64,000 bases of DNA from Deltaproteobacteria bacterium HGW-Deltaproteobacteria-6 (GCA_002840435.1 PHAT01000005.1:876611-940610); one strand, 5' to 3'. Positions 8,437 through 17,419 are shown, counted from the stretch's first letter. Numbers and translations: made by a program. The notes: generated from the sequence alone by a model not told the origin.

Positions 8437-9357
8437 ATGGCGCAGATTTGGCCTATCGGCGGGGGAAAAGGCGGTTCCGGCAAGAGCTTTTTAACCAGTT
8501 CACTGGGACGGTTATCGGCGGGATTGGGCAAGAGAACGCTGGTAATCGATCTTGATCTGGGGGCGGCAAACTTGCACACCCTGGTCGGTGTTCCTTCTCC
8601 GCAAAAAGGGTTTTCCGATTTTATCCGCAAAAGAATTGTTCAACTGGAAGATACGGTGGTGGAGACCCCGTTTGAAAACCTTTTTCTCATCAGCGGCGCT
8701 CAGGACAATTTCGATATCGCCAATCTGCCTTACGAACAGAAAATCAAAACACTCCGGGCTATCACCAGATTGGACTACGACTGCATTCTGCTGGATTTGG
8801 GCGCCGGGACGTCTTTCAATACGCTTGACTTTTTTCTGATATCACAGCACGGCATTTTTATTACCACGCCGGAGCCGACATCCATTGAAAATGTTTATCG
8901 GCTCATTCGTTCCATTTATTTCCGTCAGATTCGATACGGCTTCAGTGTGGCTGCCTTTAAAGAGCTGGAAGAAGAGGTGCAGGACCAGTTCGGCGATGGC
9001 GCCTTCAACAAGCCTGAGTGCATGATCAAAGTCATTGCCCAGACGCATCCGGAAAAATACGCGCAGCTGCAGGATGAGTTTAATGCGTTTCGGTTCAAGC
9101 TCATTATTAATCAGATGCGCAAGCATGACAACGCCGCGTTGGGAATGCAGATGAGCAGGATGATCGAGAAGCATCTGGGATTGCATATCGAATTCGCCGG
9201 AAACGTGGCGTATGATGATCATGTTCATGACGCAATTTGTCAGCGGGTTCCTTTTCTGGAACGCTATCCCTGCACGAAGACCGCGTGTGACTTGCGTGAA
9301 GTGGGTAAACAGGTCGTGCAGAATGCCGGCAAACAATTGATGTTCCAGTACATGTAA
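8437..9357 (+). CDS. MinD/ParA-like P-loop ATPase
   Basis: A 306-residue deviant-Walker ATPase: GGGKGGSGKSFLTS at residues 7-20 and VIDLDLGAANLHTLVG for the switch/Walker A' region. The second acidic strand reads DCILLDLGAG. It resembles FlhG/MinD-type ATPases that position structures, but no flagellar or min gene is nearby. GGGAGG 3 nt before the ATG at 8437 supports this start over one at 8380. The next gene (9406-10083) is a J-domain/HTH protein 48 nt downstream; such pairs recur in deltaproteobacteria and suggest a common role. What it positions or regulates is unknown. Confidence 0.82.
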   Translation: MAQIWPIGGGKGGSGKSFLTSSLGRLSAGLGKRTLVIDLDLGAANLHTLVGVPSPQKGFSDFIRKRIVQLEDTVVETPFENLFLISGAQDNFDIANLPYEQKIKTLRAITRLDYDCILLDLGAGTSFNTLDFFLISQHGIFITTPEPTSIENVYRLIRSIYFRQIRYGFSVAAFKELEEEVQDQFGDGAFNKPECMIKVIAQTHPEKYAQLQDEFNAFRFKLIINQMRKHDNAALGMQMSRMIEKHLGLHIEFAGNVAYDDHVHDAICQRVPFLERYPCTKTACDLREVGKQVVQNAGKQLMFQYM

Positions 9358-9405
9358 GGAAGACAAGGGGTTTCATCGGAAAAGCAACGCCCATGGAGTT
9401 TTCGC

Positions 9406-10083
9406 ATGCAGAAAGGATTTGCCCAATTAAATTATTATGAAATGCTGGACATCAAGCCGGAAGCGGTGGCGTTTGAGATACGCCATGCCTATAACGCCGC
9501 TCTGCAGATTTACCAGCCCGGCGCCCTCGCGAGCTACTCTTTCTTCCAGGAAGATGAAAGACGGGATATCCTGTCCCTCATCGAAACAGCCTATCGGACA
9601 CTGATTAATGACCATACCCGGAAAGATTACGACGATGAATTGATCAGCAGGGGAGAGCTCAGCGCCAGAAAGGAAGCCCCGCCCGCTCCTAAAAAGCCGG
9701 TGAGTATTTTTGATATCAGCCGCAGCCCCGCCGTTAAATCCGTTTTGATGAACCATGAGATTTTAAAAAACAAGATCAGTCAAAGTCAGATGATCGGCAG
9801 CATTCTAGCCCGGAATGAAATATGCGGTACGGACTTGAAAGCGATCCGCACGGAGCTCGGGGTGCTCATTGAACAAATCGCGCAGGAGACGAAAATCCGG
9901 AATGATCATCTGAAGAGCATTGAAGAAGATCGTGTGGCGCTCCTGCCGGCGGCCATTTTTCTCAAAGGGTTTGTGAAGTCCTATCTGAGATGTTTGTGTC
10001 TGGAGCCGGTGGAGGAGCTGGCCGCCCGTTATATGGAGACCATCGCCCGTCTGTCGCAAAATCAAAAAGCGGAAGGTGTTTAG
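9406..10083 (+). CDS. J-domain-like plus RodZ-type helix-turn-helix protein
   Basis: A 225-residue cytoplasmic protein. Residues about 8-80 look like a DnaJ J-domain (NYYEMLDIKPEA ... AYRTLINDHTRKDYDDEL), but the usual HPD motif is not evident, so Hsp70 stimulation is doubtful. Residues about 140-215 form a RodZ/HTH_25-like DNA-binding domain (GTDLKAIRTELGVLIEQIA ... FLKGFVKSYLRCL). No transmembrane helix follows, unlike RodZ. It probably works with the adjacent MinD-like ATPase. The function is unassigned; candidates are a transcriptional or polarity regulator. Confidence 0.72.
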   Translation: MQKGFAQLNYYEMLDIKPEAVAFEIRHAYNAALQIYQPGALASYSFFQEDERRDILSLIETAYRTLINDHTRKDYDDELISRGELSARKEAPPAPKKPVSIFDISRSPAVKSVLMNHEILKNKISQSQMIGSILARNEICGTDLKAIRTELGVLIEQIAQETKIRNDHLKSIEEDRVALLPAAIFLKGFVKSYLRCLCLEPVEELAARYMETIARLSQNQKAEGV

Positions 10084-10217
10084 GAAGATTTTTACAACAC
10101 ATGTCCATCACGCCGGCGTCTGCCGCCGAAAGAAAAAAATGCGGGCGCGGGCGATCTTGTTTTCTTTGGTTTGCTTATTCACACTTTTTGTCAACCTGCA
10201 ACGCAAAGGAGAGAATA

Positions 10218-10883
10218 ATGGAATCCGATACGATTAAAACTTCTCAAGGCGATCTGGTCATCAGTTTTCTGGGGCACAGCTCACTGATGATGTCCTGGAA
10301 CGCCAAAACGATTCATTCCGACCCCGTGTCGAGTGAAGCGGATTACGCAAAACTGCCCAAGGCGGACATTCTGCTTATCAGCCACGACCACTATGACCAT
10401 CTGGATTTGAAAGCCGTGAACCATATTAAAACCGCCGCGACAAAAATTGTCGGCAACCCGGATGTCGGAAAACAAATTCCCGAAACGATCGTCATGAAAA
10501 ACGGCGATGTTAAAACCGTTGACGGCCTGAAGATAGAAGCCGTGCCCGCATACAATATCAGGCATATGGCTGAGCCGGGAAAACCTTTTCATCCGAAAGG
10601 CACAGGCAACGGCTACATTGTAAACTTTGCCGGTTTGCGGCTCTATCTTGCCGGAGATACGGAAAATACGCCGGAGATGAAACAGCTTCAGAATATCGAT
10701 ATTGCTTTTCTGCCGATGAACCTGCCCTATACCATGACGCCGGAAATGGTGGCCGACGCAGCCTGCGCATTTCAGCCGAAAATTCTGTATCCCTATCATC
10801 AGGGTGAAACGGATACATCAAAGCTTGCCGCTCTGCTCAAAGACGAGAAGGGCATTGAACTGCGCATCCGGAAGATGAAGTAG
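10218..10883 (+). CDS. MBL-fold metallo-hydrolase (UlaG/UPF0173-like)
   Basis: A 221-residue metallo-beta-lactamase-fold protein. The metal site is visible as LISHDHYDHLD (HxHxDH) near residue 55, and LAGDTENTPEM supplies a later metal ligand. The GHSSLMM start of the fold resembles the UPF0173/UlaG branch. The ATG at 10218 has AAAGGAGAG upstream, so a longer in-frame reading from 9990, overlapping the previous gene, is wrong. The downstream end is followed by a gene-poor stretch. The substrate is not predictable. Confidence 0.85.
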   Translation: MESDTIKTSQGDLVISFLGHSSLMMSWNAKTIHSDPVSSEADYAKLPKADILLISHDHYDHLDLKAVNHIKTAATKIVGNPDVGKQIPETIVMKNGDVKTVDGLKIEAVPAYNIRHMAEPGKPFHPKGTGNGYIVNFAGLRLYLAGDTENTPEMKQLQNIDIAFLPMNLPYTMTPEMVADAACAFQPKILYPYHQGETDTSKLAALLKDEKGIELRIRKMK

Positions 10884-11214
10884 GCCGGTTGGGGCTCATG
10901 GGCGGGCCTTTGCTTTTTCAGCAGAGTGGTATCCTCAGCATTGCAGCGATCATGAATCATTCCAAGCCGTGTGCGCGAGCCTGGTGAATCCATGTGAACA
11001 AAACTTAAAGAATCCATTCATCCCGGCGGTATTGTCCGGCATCCCGACACAAGAGGCCGGCCGGGTTTTCGACGCTTTAAATTTATGTTGGTGATGAAAG
11101 GGCATGGGCCGGAAGCGGTGGAACCATTTGTATCATCATTTAAATTATGTTAAGCCACTGGCATAGATTACATCAGGCATTTGGACGGATCAGAAAAACC
11201 AGAGGACGTAAGTC
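10884..11214. other. Gene-poor intergenic region
   Basis: I find no credible coding sequence here. A weak hairpin AGGCC...GGGCCT followed by TTTGCTTTTTC lies at 10882-10919 and may terminate the preceding gene. Two near-identical TTTAAAT(T)TATGTT motifs occur near 11077 and 11140, which could be regulatory, but this is not supported further. Confidence 0.4.
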
Positions 11215-11802
11215 ATGAAACAAATTTGCACCTATACGGATAACATCTGCCGCAGTTTTGACCGGCCCGGCGCCGGAAACACCGATGCGGTGCTGGAAAT
11301 AATAGTCCGGCGCGCCGCTCAGCTGGATATCAAAAAAATCATTATTCCGACTTATTCTGGAAAAACAGCGCTCCGGGCGTCTAAAGTCCTGGAGCCTGCC
11401 CGCATCATTGCCGTGACTACGGCATACGGCTTTGAAAAACCTGATGCTCAGGCCATGAAGGACGCCATGCGCAGCAAGCTGTTGGCCATGGGGATGCAGG
11501 TGGTAACCGGAACGCACGCTTTGGGAGGGGTGGGACGCTCGGTTCGTAAAAAACTGGGTACCTGGCAGGTCGATGAAATCATTGCCTATACCCTGCGTAT
11601 TTTCGGTCAGGGAACCAAAGTGGCGATCGAAGCCGCTTTGATGGCGGCGGATGCCGGGTGCATGCGGACCAGCGAAGATGTCATTTCCACCGGAGGGTCA
11701 TCTTCCGGAATTGATACGGCGCTGGTTTTGCGGCCGGCCAACGCCAGCTCCTTTCTTGATGTTAAAGTCCGTGAAGTGATTTGCAAACCGGCGAATTTCT
11801 GA
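11215..11802 (+). CDS. Stand-alone pyruvate-kinase C-terminal (alpha/beta) domain protein
   Basis: A 195-residue protein matching only the C-terminal alpha/beta domain of pyruvate kinase. Residues 22-70 (NTDAVLEIIVRRAAQLDIK, then IIIPTYSGKTALRASKVL) mirror the PK_C nucleotide-like fold with its SGxTA loop. The catalytic barrel is absent and there is no sign of truncation, since the ATG at 11215 and its spacing look normal. Such single-domain proteins are known in anaerobes. No reaction can be assigned; ligand sensing is possible. It lies 42 nt upstream of dapF and may share its transcript. Confidence 0.8.
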   Translation: MKQICTYTDNICRSFDRPGAGNTDAVLEIIVRRAAQLDIKKIIIPTYSGKTALRASKVLEPARIIAVTTAYGFEKPDAQAMKDAMRSKLLAMGMQVVTGTHALGGVGRSVRKKLGTWQVDEIIAYTLRIFGQGTKVAIEAALMAADAGCMRTSEDVISTGGSSSGIDTALVLRPANASSFLDVKVREVICKPANF

Positions 11803-11844
11803 TGAGCCCACTGTAAAATATGGGGAATCCAACAAGGTGAAAAT

Positions 11845-12684
11845 ATGGGCATGAATAAAACACGTTTCATCAGCTTTTGGAAAATGAGCGGCAGCGGCAA
11901 CGATTTCATCATTATCGACAACCGTGATCTGTCGCTCGATGTCGGTGATCTGCCGGTATTTGCCCGCCGGATTTGCGCGCGCAAAGTTTCCGTCGGCGCC
12001 GACGGCCTTTTCCTGATTGAACCCTCGGCATCCGTTGATTTCAAATGGCGGTTCTTTAATTCCGACGGCTCCATGGGGGAAATGTGCGGCAACGGCGCCC
12101 GTTGCGTGGCCCGTTGGGCTTATCAAAACGGTGTTACGGGGGCAAAACTGTCCTTTGAAACGCTGGCCGGTATTATTGACGCCGAAGTATCGGATGATAC
12201 GGTTAAAGTTCGACTGACCGATCCGTCGCTTTTACAGCAGAATGTCAGTCTGTTTCTGCAAGGCGGCCCATGCGGATTGGATCACATCGATACCGGTGTG
12301 CCCCATGCCGTTTGCTTTGTGGAATCCGTTGAGGCTTCCGATGTTGTCGCCACCGGAAGGCAAATCCGCCGGCATGACTATTTCCAGCCCAAAGGGACGA
12401 ACGCGAATTTTGCCGAAGTATCGGACCCGCACCAGATGAAGGTCAGGACTTACGAGCGCGGTGTCGAAGATGAGACGCTGGCCTGCGGCACCGGAGTTGT
12501 CGCTTCCGTTCTGGCGGCAGCCGGGCGGAGTCTTGTGGAATCACCGGTGGACGTGACTGTGCAAAGCGGCGAAATATTACGCGTTTATTTTTCCCGGCGG
12601 GACGGTCGTTTTGAAGAGATTTATCTTGAAGGTAAAGTGAAAATAGTCTATCAGGGAATGCTTTTTGAAGAAGCGTACAAATAA
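11845..12684 (+). CDS. dapF: Diaminopimelate epimerase
   Basis: A 279-residue enzyme converting LL- to meso-diaminopimelate for peptidoglycan and lysine synthesis. Both catalytic cysteines are present in their family motifs: Cys81 in MCGNGARC and Cys214 in LACGTG. The N-terminal MSGSGNDFIIIDN is also characteristic. The gene overlaps or abuts a DapL-type aminotransferase whose product is its substrate, so the pair forms the end of the aminotransferase DAP pathway. Full length for the family. Confidence 0.95.
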   Translation: MGMNKTRFISFWKMSGSGNDFIIIDNRDLSLDVGDLPVFARRICARKVSVGADGLFLIEPSASVDFKWRFFNSDGSMGEMCGNGARCVARWAYQNGVTGAKLSFETLAGIIDAEVSDDTVKVRLTDPSLLQQNVSLFLQGGPCGLDHIDTGVPHAVCFVESVEASDVVATGRQIRRHDYFQPKGTNANFAEVSDPHQMKVRTYERGVEDETLACGTGVVASVLAAAGRSLVESPVDVTVQSGEILRVYFSRRDGRFEEIYLEGKVKIVYQGMLFEEAYK

Positions 12685-12709
12685 ACCTGATCAGGAAGGG
12701 ACGATAACT

Positions 12710-13879
12710 GTGCAAACTGCTGATAGATTAAAGAAAATTCCGCCATATCTTTTTATGGAGCTCCGGAAAAAAATTAATAAAGCCAAGTCCGAGGGCGTGG
12801 ATGTGATATCGCTCGCGATCGGCGACCCGGTCGAAGCAACACCCGATTCCATCATTAATGAACTGTGCCGCTCTGCCCGTGATCCGCAAAATCACCGCTA
12901 TCCCACCGATGAAGAAAAGGGGATGCTGGCCTTCCGCAAGGAGATTGCCCGCTGGTATGCAGAACGTTACGGCGTCAGCCTCAACCCTGAAAACGAAATT
13001 CTGGGCCTGATCGGCTCCAAAGAAGGCTGCCATCACTTTATGCTGGCGCGTGTCAATCCCGGCGATACGGTTTTGATGACCGATCCCGGCTATCCGGCGT
13101 ATCGGTCCAGCATTCTGATGGCGGAAGGCGTTCCTTACAATGTTCCCATCCTTCCGCAAAATAATTATCTGCCGGTGCTGGAAGACATTCCGACGGATGT
13201 GGCTAAGAAAGCCAGCGCGATGTTTTTGAATTACCCGAATAACCCGACGGGCGCCTGCGCCACCCTGGAATTTTTAAACAAACTGGTAGCCTTTGCCGGC
13301 GAGTATAACATTGCCATCTGTTATGATAACCCCTATAGTGAAATTGTTTTTGCCGGACAGGAACGCATCAGTTTTCTGATGGCGCCGGGGGCAAAAGATG
13401 TGGGTGTGGAACTGAATTCTCTTTCCAAACCATTTAATATGTGCGGCTGGCGGCTGGGGATGGCAGCCGGCAATCCCGAACTGATTGCCGGCATCAGCAA
13501 AGTGAAGGAAAATACGGATTCCGGAGTTTTCAACGCGGTTCAGTATGCGGGCATTCAGGCCTTGCATAACGAAGCGGGCTTTATTGAGGAAATGCTCTCC
13601 ATCTATGGCCGCAGAAGAGAGCTGGTTTTGAAAACACTCAAGAAAATCGGCATCGATTTTAATCCGCCGCGCGGTACATTTTATCTGTGGGTGCCGGCGC
13701 CCAAGGGCATGACGTCGCTGGAATTCACCAATCGTCTGTTTGATAAAACCGCCGTCGTTGTGGCCTCCGGTACGGCATACGGCCAGTACGGCGAAGGATT
13801 TATCCGCATCTCGCTCACCGTGCCGGATGACCGGTTGAAAGAAGCGATGGGGCGAATCGAAAAAGAATTTGTGAAATAA
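12710..13879 (+). CDS. dapL: LL-diaminopimelate aminotransferase
   Basis: A 389-residue fold-type I PLP enzyme. Motifs: SLAIGDPVEATP near the N-terminus, FLNYPNNPTGA, and the PLP lysine in NSLSKPFNMCGWRLG. It would convert tetrahydrodipicolinate directly to LL-diaminopimelate, which neighbouring dapF epimerises. I chose a GTG start at 12710 because AGGAAGGG lies 9 nt upstream; an ATG at 12665 would overlap dapF by 20 nt and add an unusual charged leader. The stop codon lies inside a palindromic repeat that begins at 13875. A generic aspartate/aromatic aminotransferase is the alternative, but context favours DapL. Confidence 0.88.
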   Translation: MQTADRLKKIPPYLFMELRKKINKAKSEGVDVISLAIGDPVEATPDSIINELCRSARDPQNHRYPTDEEKGMLAFRKEIARWYAERYGVSLNPENEILGLIGSKEGCHHFMLARVNPGDTVLMTDPGYPAYRSSILMAEGVPYNVPILPQNNYLPVLEDIPTDVAKKASAMFLNYPNNPTGACATLEFLNKLVAFAGEYNIAICYDNPYSEIVFAGQERISFLMAPGAKDVGVELNSLSKPFNMCGWRLGMAAGNPELIAGISKVKENTDSGVFNAVQYAGIQALHNEAGFIEEMLSIYGRRRELVLKTLKKIGIDFNPPRGTFYLWVPAPKGMTSLEFTNRLFDKTAVVVASGTAYGQYGEGFIRISLTVPDDRLKEAMGRIEKEFVK

Positions 13880-13999
13880 CGCCGGAAAAGGTCTGTATGC
13901 TGCGTTGCACTGCAGCCTCGGGCGTTGCGGCGTACGAACTGTACGCCTCACTTCCTCGGCTTTGCGCGCCTTGCCTCCAGAGCCTTTTGCGACGTTATT
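13875..13999. repeat. MITE/REP-like palindromic element
   Basis: A 125-bp element bounded by imperfect inverted ends (AATAACGCCGGAAAAGG against CCTTTTGCGACGTTATT). It has an internal palindrome GCGTACGAACTGTACGC. The left end overlaps the dapL stop codon (TAA at 13877-13879). No coding potential. This looks like a dispersed non-coding repeat of the kind common in this phylum; no copy number can be given. Confidence 0.6.
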
Positions 14000-14074
14000 G
14001 AATGAGCTTAAAATGAAACAATGATAGGATGCTACCCTGTTCTGCTTTTTATGCAAAACGTCGTTATCGTTGTC

Positions 14075-14094
14075 ATTCCCGCGCAAGCGGGAAT
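14075..14094. repeat. Short REP-like palindrome
   Basis: A perfect 8-bp inverted repeat ATTCCCGC-GCAA-GCGGGAAT, followed by CCAG. This is the widespread REP-like palindrome found between genes in many proteobacteria. It sits upstream of the YchF-like gene. Confidence 0.6.
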
Positions 14095-14160
14095 CCAGTA
14101 AATAATAAGTAATAATTATCCTGTGTGTTTATGATTCGGTTAAATAGAAGGTAATAGAAA

Positions 14161-15192
14161 ATGGAAATAGGTATTGTTGGCCTTCCCCAGAGCGGGAAAA
14201 GCACCTTGTTTGAAATCATGACCGGCGTGAAAAGCAGCCAGTCGCACAATGAAACGGTTGTGCGCGGCCAGGCGTCCGTACCGGATGAGCGCTTTGACAA
14301 ACTGGTCGCGATCTACAAACCGGTCAAAGTATCGCCCGCCAAAGTTCCCTTTGTAGATGTCCATGCCGTAGGCGAGCATCCCTGGGATGCCATCCGGCAG
14401 AACTTAAGCGGCACCGACAGTATCCTGCATGTGGTTGATGGTTTTTCTCTGCCCGATATTTCACTTGCCCTTGATGCTTATCGCAAGCTGGAAGATGAGC
14501 TGGTTCTCTCCGATCTTTTGATCATAGAAAAAAAGCTGGAGCGTCTGGCCAAAACACCCAAAAAGGCCATTTCGCCGCAGGAGACGGCGCAAAACGATCT
14601 GCTGCCCAGGTTAAAAGATTGCCTGGAAGCGGGGAAACCGCTGCGCGCGGCAGGGCTAACGCCCGCGGAAGTATTTATGCTCAGGAGTTTTTCATTCTGG
14701 TCCATCAAGCCGGAGCTGGTTGTGGTCAATGTCGGGGAAGATAATCTTTCATTTGCCGAAACTTTTGCCGCCGAGGCAAAACTCACAGAACCGGTCCTGG
14801 GGATCTGCTGCAAGATCGAGGCGGAACTGACCGGGCTGGATGCCGCTGATCAAAAAGAATTTCTGTCTTCGATGGGCATTGCGGAGCCGGCGTTTGGCCG
14901 GATCATCCGCGCGGCTTTTGCTCTGCTGGGCCGCATGTCATTTTTTACCGTGGGTGAAGACGAAGTCAAGGCCTGGGTCATTCCGGTCGCGACCAAAGCC
15001 CCCAAAGCCGCGGGCGCGATTCACAACGATTTCGAACGGGGTTTTATCAAAGCCGAAGTCATGTCCTATGACGATTTTATCGCTCACAACGGTTCCGCAG
15101 CACAGGTCAAATCCGCCGGTCGTCTGCGCCTGGAAGGAAAGGAATACATCGTCCAGGACGGCGACATCATCAATTTCCGCTTCAATGTTTGA
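14161..15192 (+). CDS. YchF/Obg-like GTP/ATPase with TGS domain, short variant
   Basis: A 343-residue P-loop protein. G1 is GLPQSGKST (residues 7-15), FVDVHAVG corresponds to the G3 strand, and VVVNVGED to the NxxE-type base-recognition motif of YchF. The C-terminal TGS-like domain reads EGKEYIVQDGDIINFRFNV. It lacks the canonical DxPG of G3 and the usual YchF helical details, so it is a divergent paralogue rather than the housekeeping protein. The ATG at 14161 lacks a strong ribosome site. YchF proteins bind ribosomes and prefer ATP; whether this one does is unknown. Confidence 0.78.
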   Translation: MEIGIVGLPQSGKSTLFEIMTGVKSSQSHNETVVRGQASVPDERFDKLVAIYKPVKVSPAKVPFVDVHAVGEHPWDAIRQNLSGTDSILHVVDGFSLPDISLALDAYRKLEDELVLSDLLIIEKKLERLAKTPKKAISPQETAQNDLLPRLKDCLEAGKPLRAAGLTPAEVFMLRSFSFWSIKPELVVVNVGEDNLSFAETFAAEAKLTEPVLGICCKIEAELTGLDAADQKEFLSSMGIAEPAFGRIIRAAFALLGRMSFFTVGEDEVKAWVIPVATKAPKAAGAIHNDFERGFIKAEVMSYDDFIAHNGSAAQVKSAGRLRLEGKEYIVQDGDIINFRFNV

Positions 15193-15477
15193 TATGTCTG
15201 GAAGGATAAGCAAACATTACCGCATTAATCCGCAGGGGCAGGTCTGACTTTCCGGATGAATGCCATCGTATTCATATTCTGATATACACAATACATGTAT
15301 TCGCCACTTCATTTCTAATGATTGCCTTTTTATCCCCTTATCCGTCTCTTGGTCGCCGGGAGATTTACAATGACGGATATTTATGCCAATGTAACTCAAA
15401 TTCCAGAGAAGCTTAAATATTAGATTAAAACGTACTTATACAGATCTGCCTCAGGGTCTTTCGAAAGGAGAAGTAGT

Positions 15478-16161
15478 ATGGCTTTAATTGATATGAAAAA
15501 CATTACCAAAGATTATCATCTCGGGGAAACGGTGGTGCACGCCCTGAGAGGGGTTGATCTGCAAATTGATGAAAAAGAATTTGTGGCCATCTGGGGGCCG
15601 TCCGGGTCCGGCAAGACCACCCTTTTGAATCTGATCGGCGCCATTGATGAACCAACCACCGGAGAACTGGCTATTGCCGGCAAGGATGTCCGGTCTTTGA
15701 CGGATAACCAGAAAAGCGCACATCGCAATGAAAAAATCGGGTTTGTCTTTCAGGGGTTCAATCTGGTTCCGGTTCTTTCCGCGCTGGAAAATGTCATGCT
15801 GCCGCTGCAGATCAAGGGCGCATCGGCAGCAGAAGCCAGAAAGCAGGCGATAGCTCGCCTGGAGGAAGTGGGCTTAATCGACCTGGTCCATAAGCGTCCG
15901 GCAAAAATGTCGGGAGGCCAGCAGCAAAGGGTATCGATCGCGCGGGCGCTGGTGAACGACCCGTCGCTCGTGATTGCCGATGAACCGACGGCCAATCTGG
16001 ATTCGGAAACCGCCCATATGATCATCGATCTCATGCGCGAGTTGAACGAAAAAGACCACACCACTTTTATTTTTTCTACCCATGATCAAAGACTGCTGGA
16101 CCGCGTCGAACGACTGGTGCGTCTGGAAGATGGCAAGATCGTTAACGGAGGACAAAACTAA
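15478..16161 (+). CDS. ABC transporter ATP-binding protein, LolD/MacB type
   Basis: A 227-residue ABC ATPase. Walker A is GPSGSGKTT (residues 40-48), Q-loop VFQGFNLVPVLSA, signature MSGGQQQRVSIARAL, Walker B VIADEPTANLDS and H-loop STHD. This arrangement, with the LVPVLSALENVMLP segment, is the LolD/MacB/FtsE subclass that works with FtsX-type permeases, and the next gene is one, overlapping by one base (TAATG). AGGAG precedes the ATG. It starts an apparent five- or six-gene operon with a LolA-like protein and an outer-membrane barrel. Confidence 0.93.
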   Translation: MALIDMKNITKDYHLGETVVHALRGVDLQIDEKEFVAIWGPSGSGKTTLLNLIGAIDEPTTGELAIAGKDVRSLTDNQKSAHRNEKIGFVFQGFNLVPVLSALENVMLPLQIKGASAAEARKQAIARLEEVGLIDLVHKRPAKMSGGQQQRVSIARALVNDPSLVIADEPTANLDSETAHMIIDLMRELNEKDHTTFIFSTHDQRLLDRVERLVRLEDGKIVNGGQN

Positions 16162-17399
16162 TGATGAAATGGATCAAACTGGCCGTTCGCAATATTTTCA
16201 GGAACAAGCGCCGCTCTCTGGTTACGCTGATTGCGATCGCCGTGGGCTTTGCCTCAATCAGTCTTTATTATGGTTATATGCACGCCGTGTATCAGGGCCT
16301 CCGGTTTATGGCCATTCACGCAGAGGGCCTGGGTCATTTGAGGATTAACAAGGAAGGATGGAAGGAAAAGGGAAAGAACGATCCGGAAAAATACATGTTC
16401 TCCAAAGAGGAAACGCAAAAGATTATCGAAATTGTTACGGCCGAGGAGAACGTCAGACTGGCCACACCGCAAATTCAGCTGACCGGTATTGTCACCAATG
16501 GAATCACCTCGACTATTTTTATTGCTCAGGGCGTCATTCCTAAAGATGAGAGGATGATTAAAGGAGCCTGGGCTGAATTTATGCCGGTCAAAGGACAACC
16601 CCTGAATGATGAGACACGCTATGGCGTCGAAATAGCGAAAGATTTGAGCAGGTATCTTAACCTGACTGAGGGCAAGGATGGCGTGGTGATGGCGCCCACT
16701 TTAAGCGGACAAATGAACGCTTTGGATATCAAGATTAATGGCGTTTACGATACCGGCTCCGATTTCTCTAACGATAAATTCATGCGCTTCAATTATTACT
16801 TCGCACAGTCTCTGCTGGACACGCAGGCAGCGGAAAGAATAGTCATCCTGCTTATGGACTGGCAGGATACCGATCAGATGCGCGCCCTTTTTCTTGCGAA
16901 ACTGAAAGCGGCCGGCATCAATTGTGAAATCAGAACATGGGAAGATTTATCGCTGTACTTTACGAAACAGAAAGCTTTTCTCCGGGTCATGTTTATGTTT
17001 CTCTTTTCCATCGTTCTGGTGATTGTGGTCATGACCACGGTGAACACGATGGGGATGACCATTCTCGAGAGAACGCGGGAAATCGGGACGCTGAGGGCTC
17101 TGGGATTGAAGCGCAGAGGGGTATCTTTTCTGTTTGCCCTGGAAGGAGCCTTTATAGGATTTTTCGGCAGTATCCTGGGGATTGTCCTGCATACAGGCGT
17201 GTGGGCGCTGATCAAAAAGTATCCGCCAAGATATACACCCGCGGGTTTTTCCATGCCTGTAGACATGAAGGTGGACATGGTGCCGGCCATGCTGCTTATT
17301 CTGCTTTTGAGCCTGGTGCTGTTGTCTTTAATCGCGGCAATCATTCCGGCCAGAGGCGCGGCCAAGCGGAATATTGTCGATTCTTTGGGACATGTTTAA
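16161..17399 (+). CDS. FtsX/MacB-type ABC permease
   Basis: A 412-residue membrane protein with the MacB_PCD plan: one N-terminal helix (residues about 20-42), a large periplasmic domain (about 45-270) and three C-terminal helices (about 280-305, 325-350, 370-398). The motif NTMGMTILERTREIGTLRALGLKRRGV is the family's coupling segment (here cited by its parts NTMGMTILERTREIGTLRA and GLKRRGV). MacB/LolE-type permeases use mechanotransmission to move or extract periplasmic or lipid-anchored substrates. A single permease gene implies a homodimer. The following LolA-like gene suggests a lipid or lipoprotein substrate; this is inference. Confidence 0.88.
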   Translation: MMKWIKLAVRNIFRNKRRSLVTLIAIAVGFASISLYYGYMHAVYQGLRFMAIHAEGLGHLRINKEGWKEKGKNDPEKYMFSKEETQKIIEIVTAEENVRLATPQIQLTGIVTNGITSTIFIAQGVIPKDERMIKGAWAEFMPVKGQPLNDETRYGVEIAKDLSRYLNLTEGKDGVVMAPTLSGQMNALDIKINGVYDTGSDFSNDKFMRFNYYFAQSLLDTQAAERIVILLMDWQDTDQMRALFLAKLKAAGINCEIRTWEDLSLYFTKQKAFLRVMFMFLFSIVLVIVVMTTVNTMGMTILERTREIGTLRALGLKRRGVSFLFALEGAFIGFFGSILGIVLHTGVWALIKKYPPRYTPAGFSMPVDMKVDMVPAMLLILLLSLVLLSLIAAIIPARGAAKRNIVDSLGHV

Positions 17400-17419
17400 A
17401 TATGAAAAGGAGAAGGATA

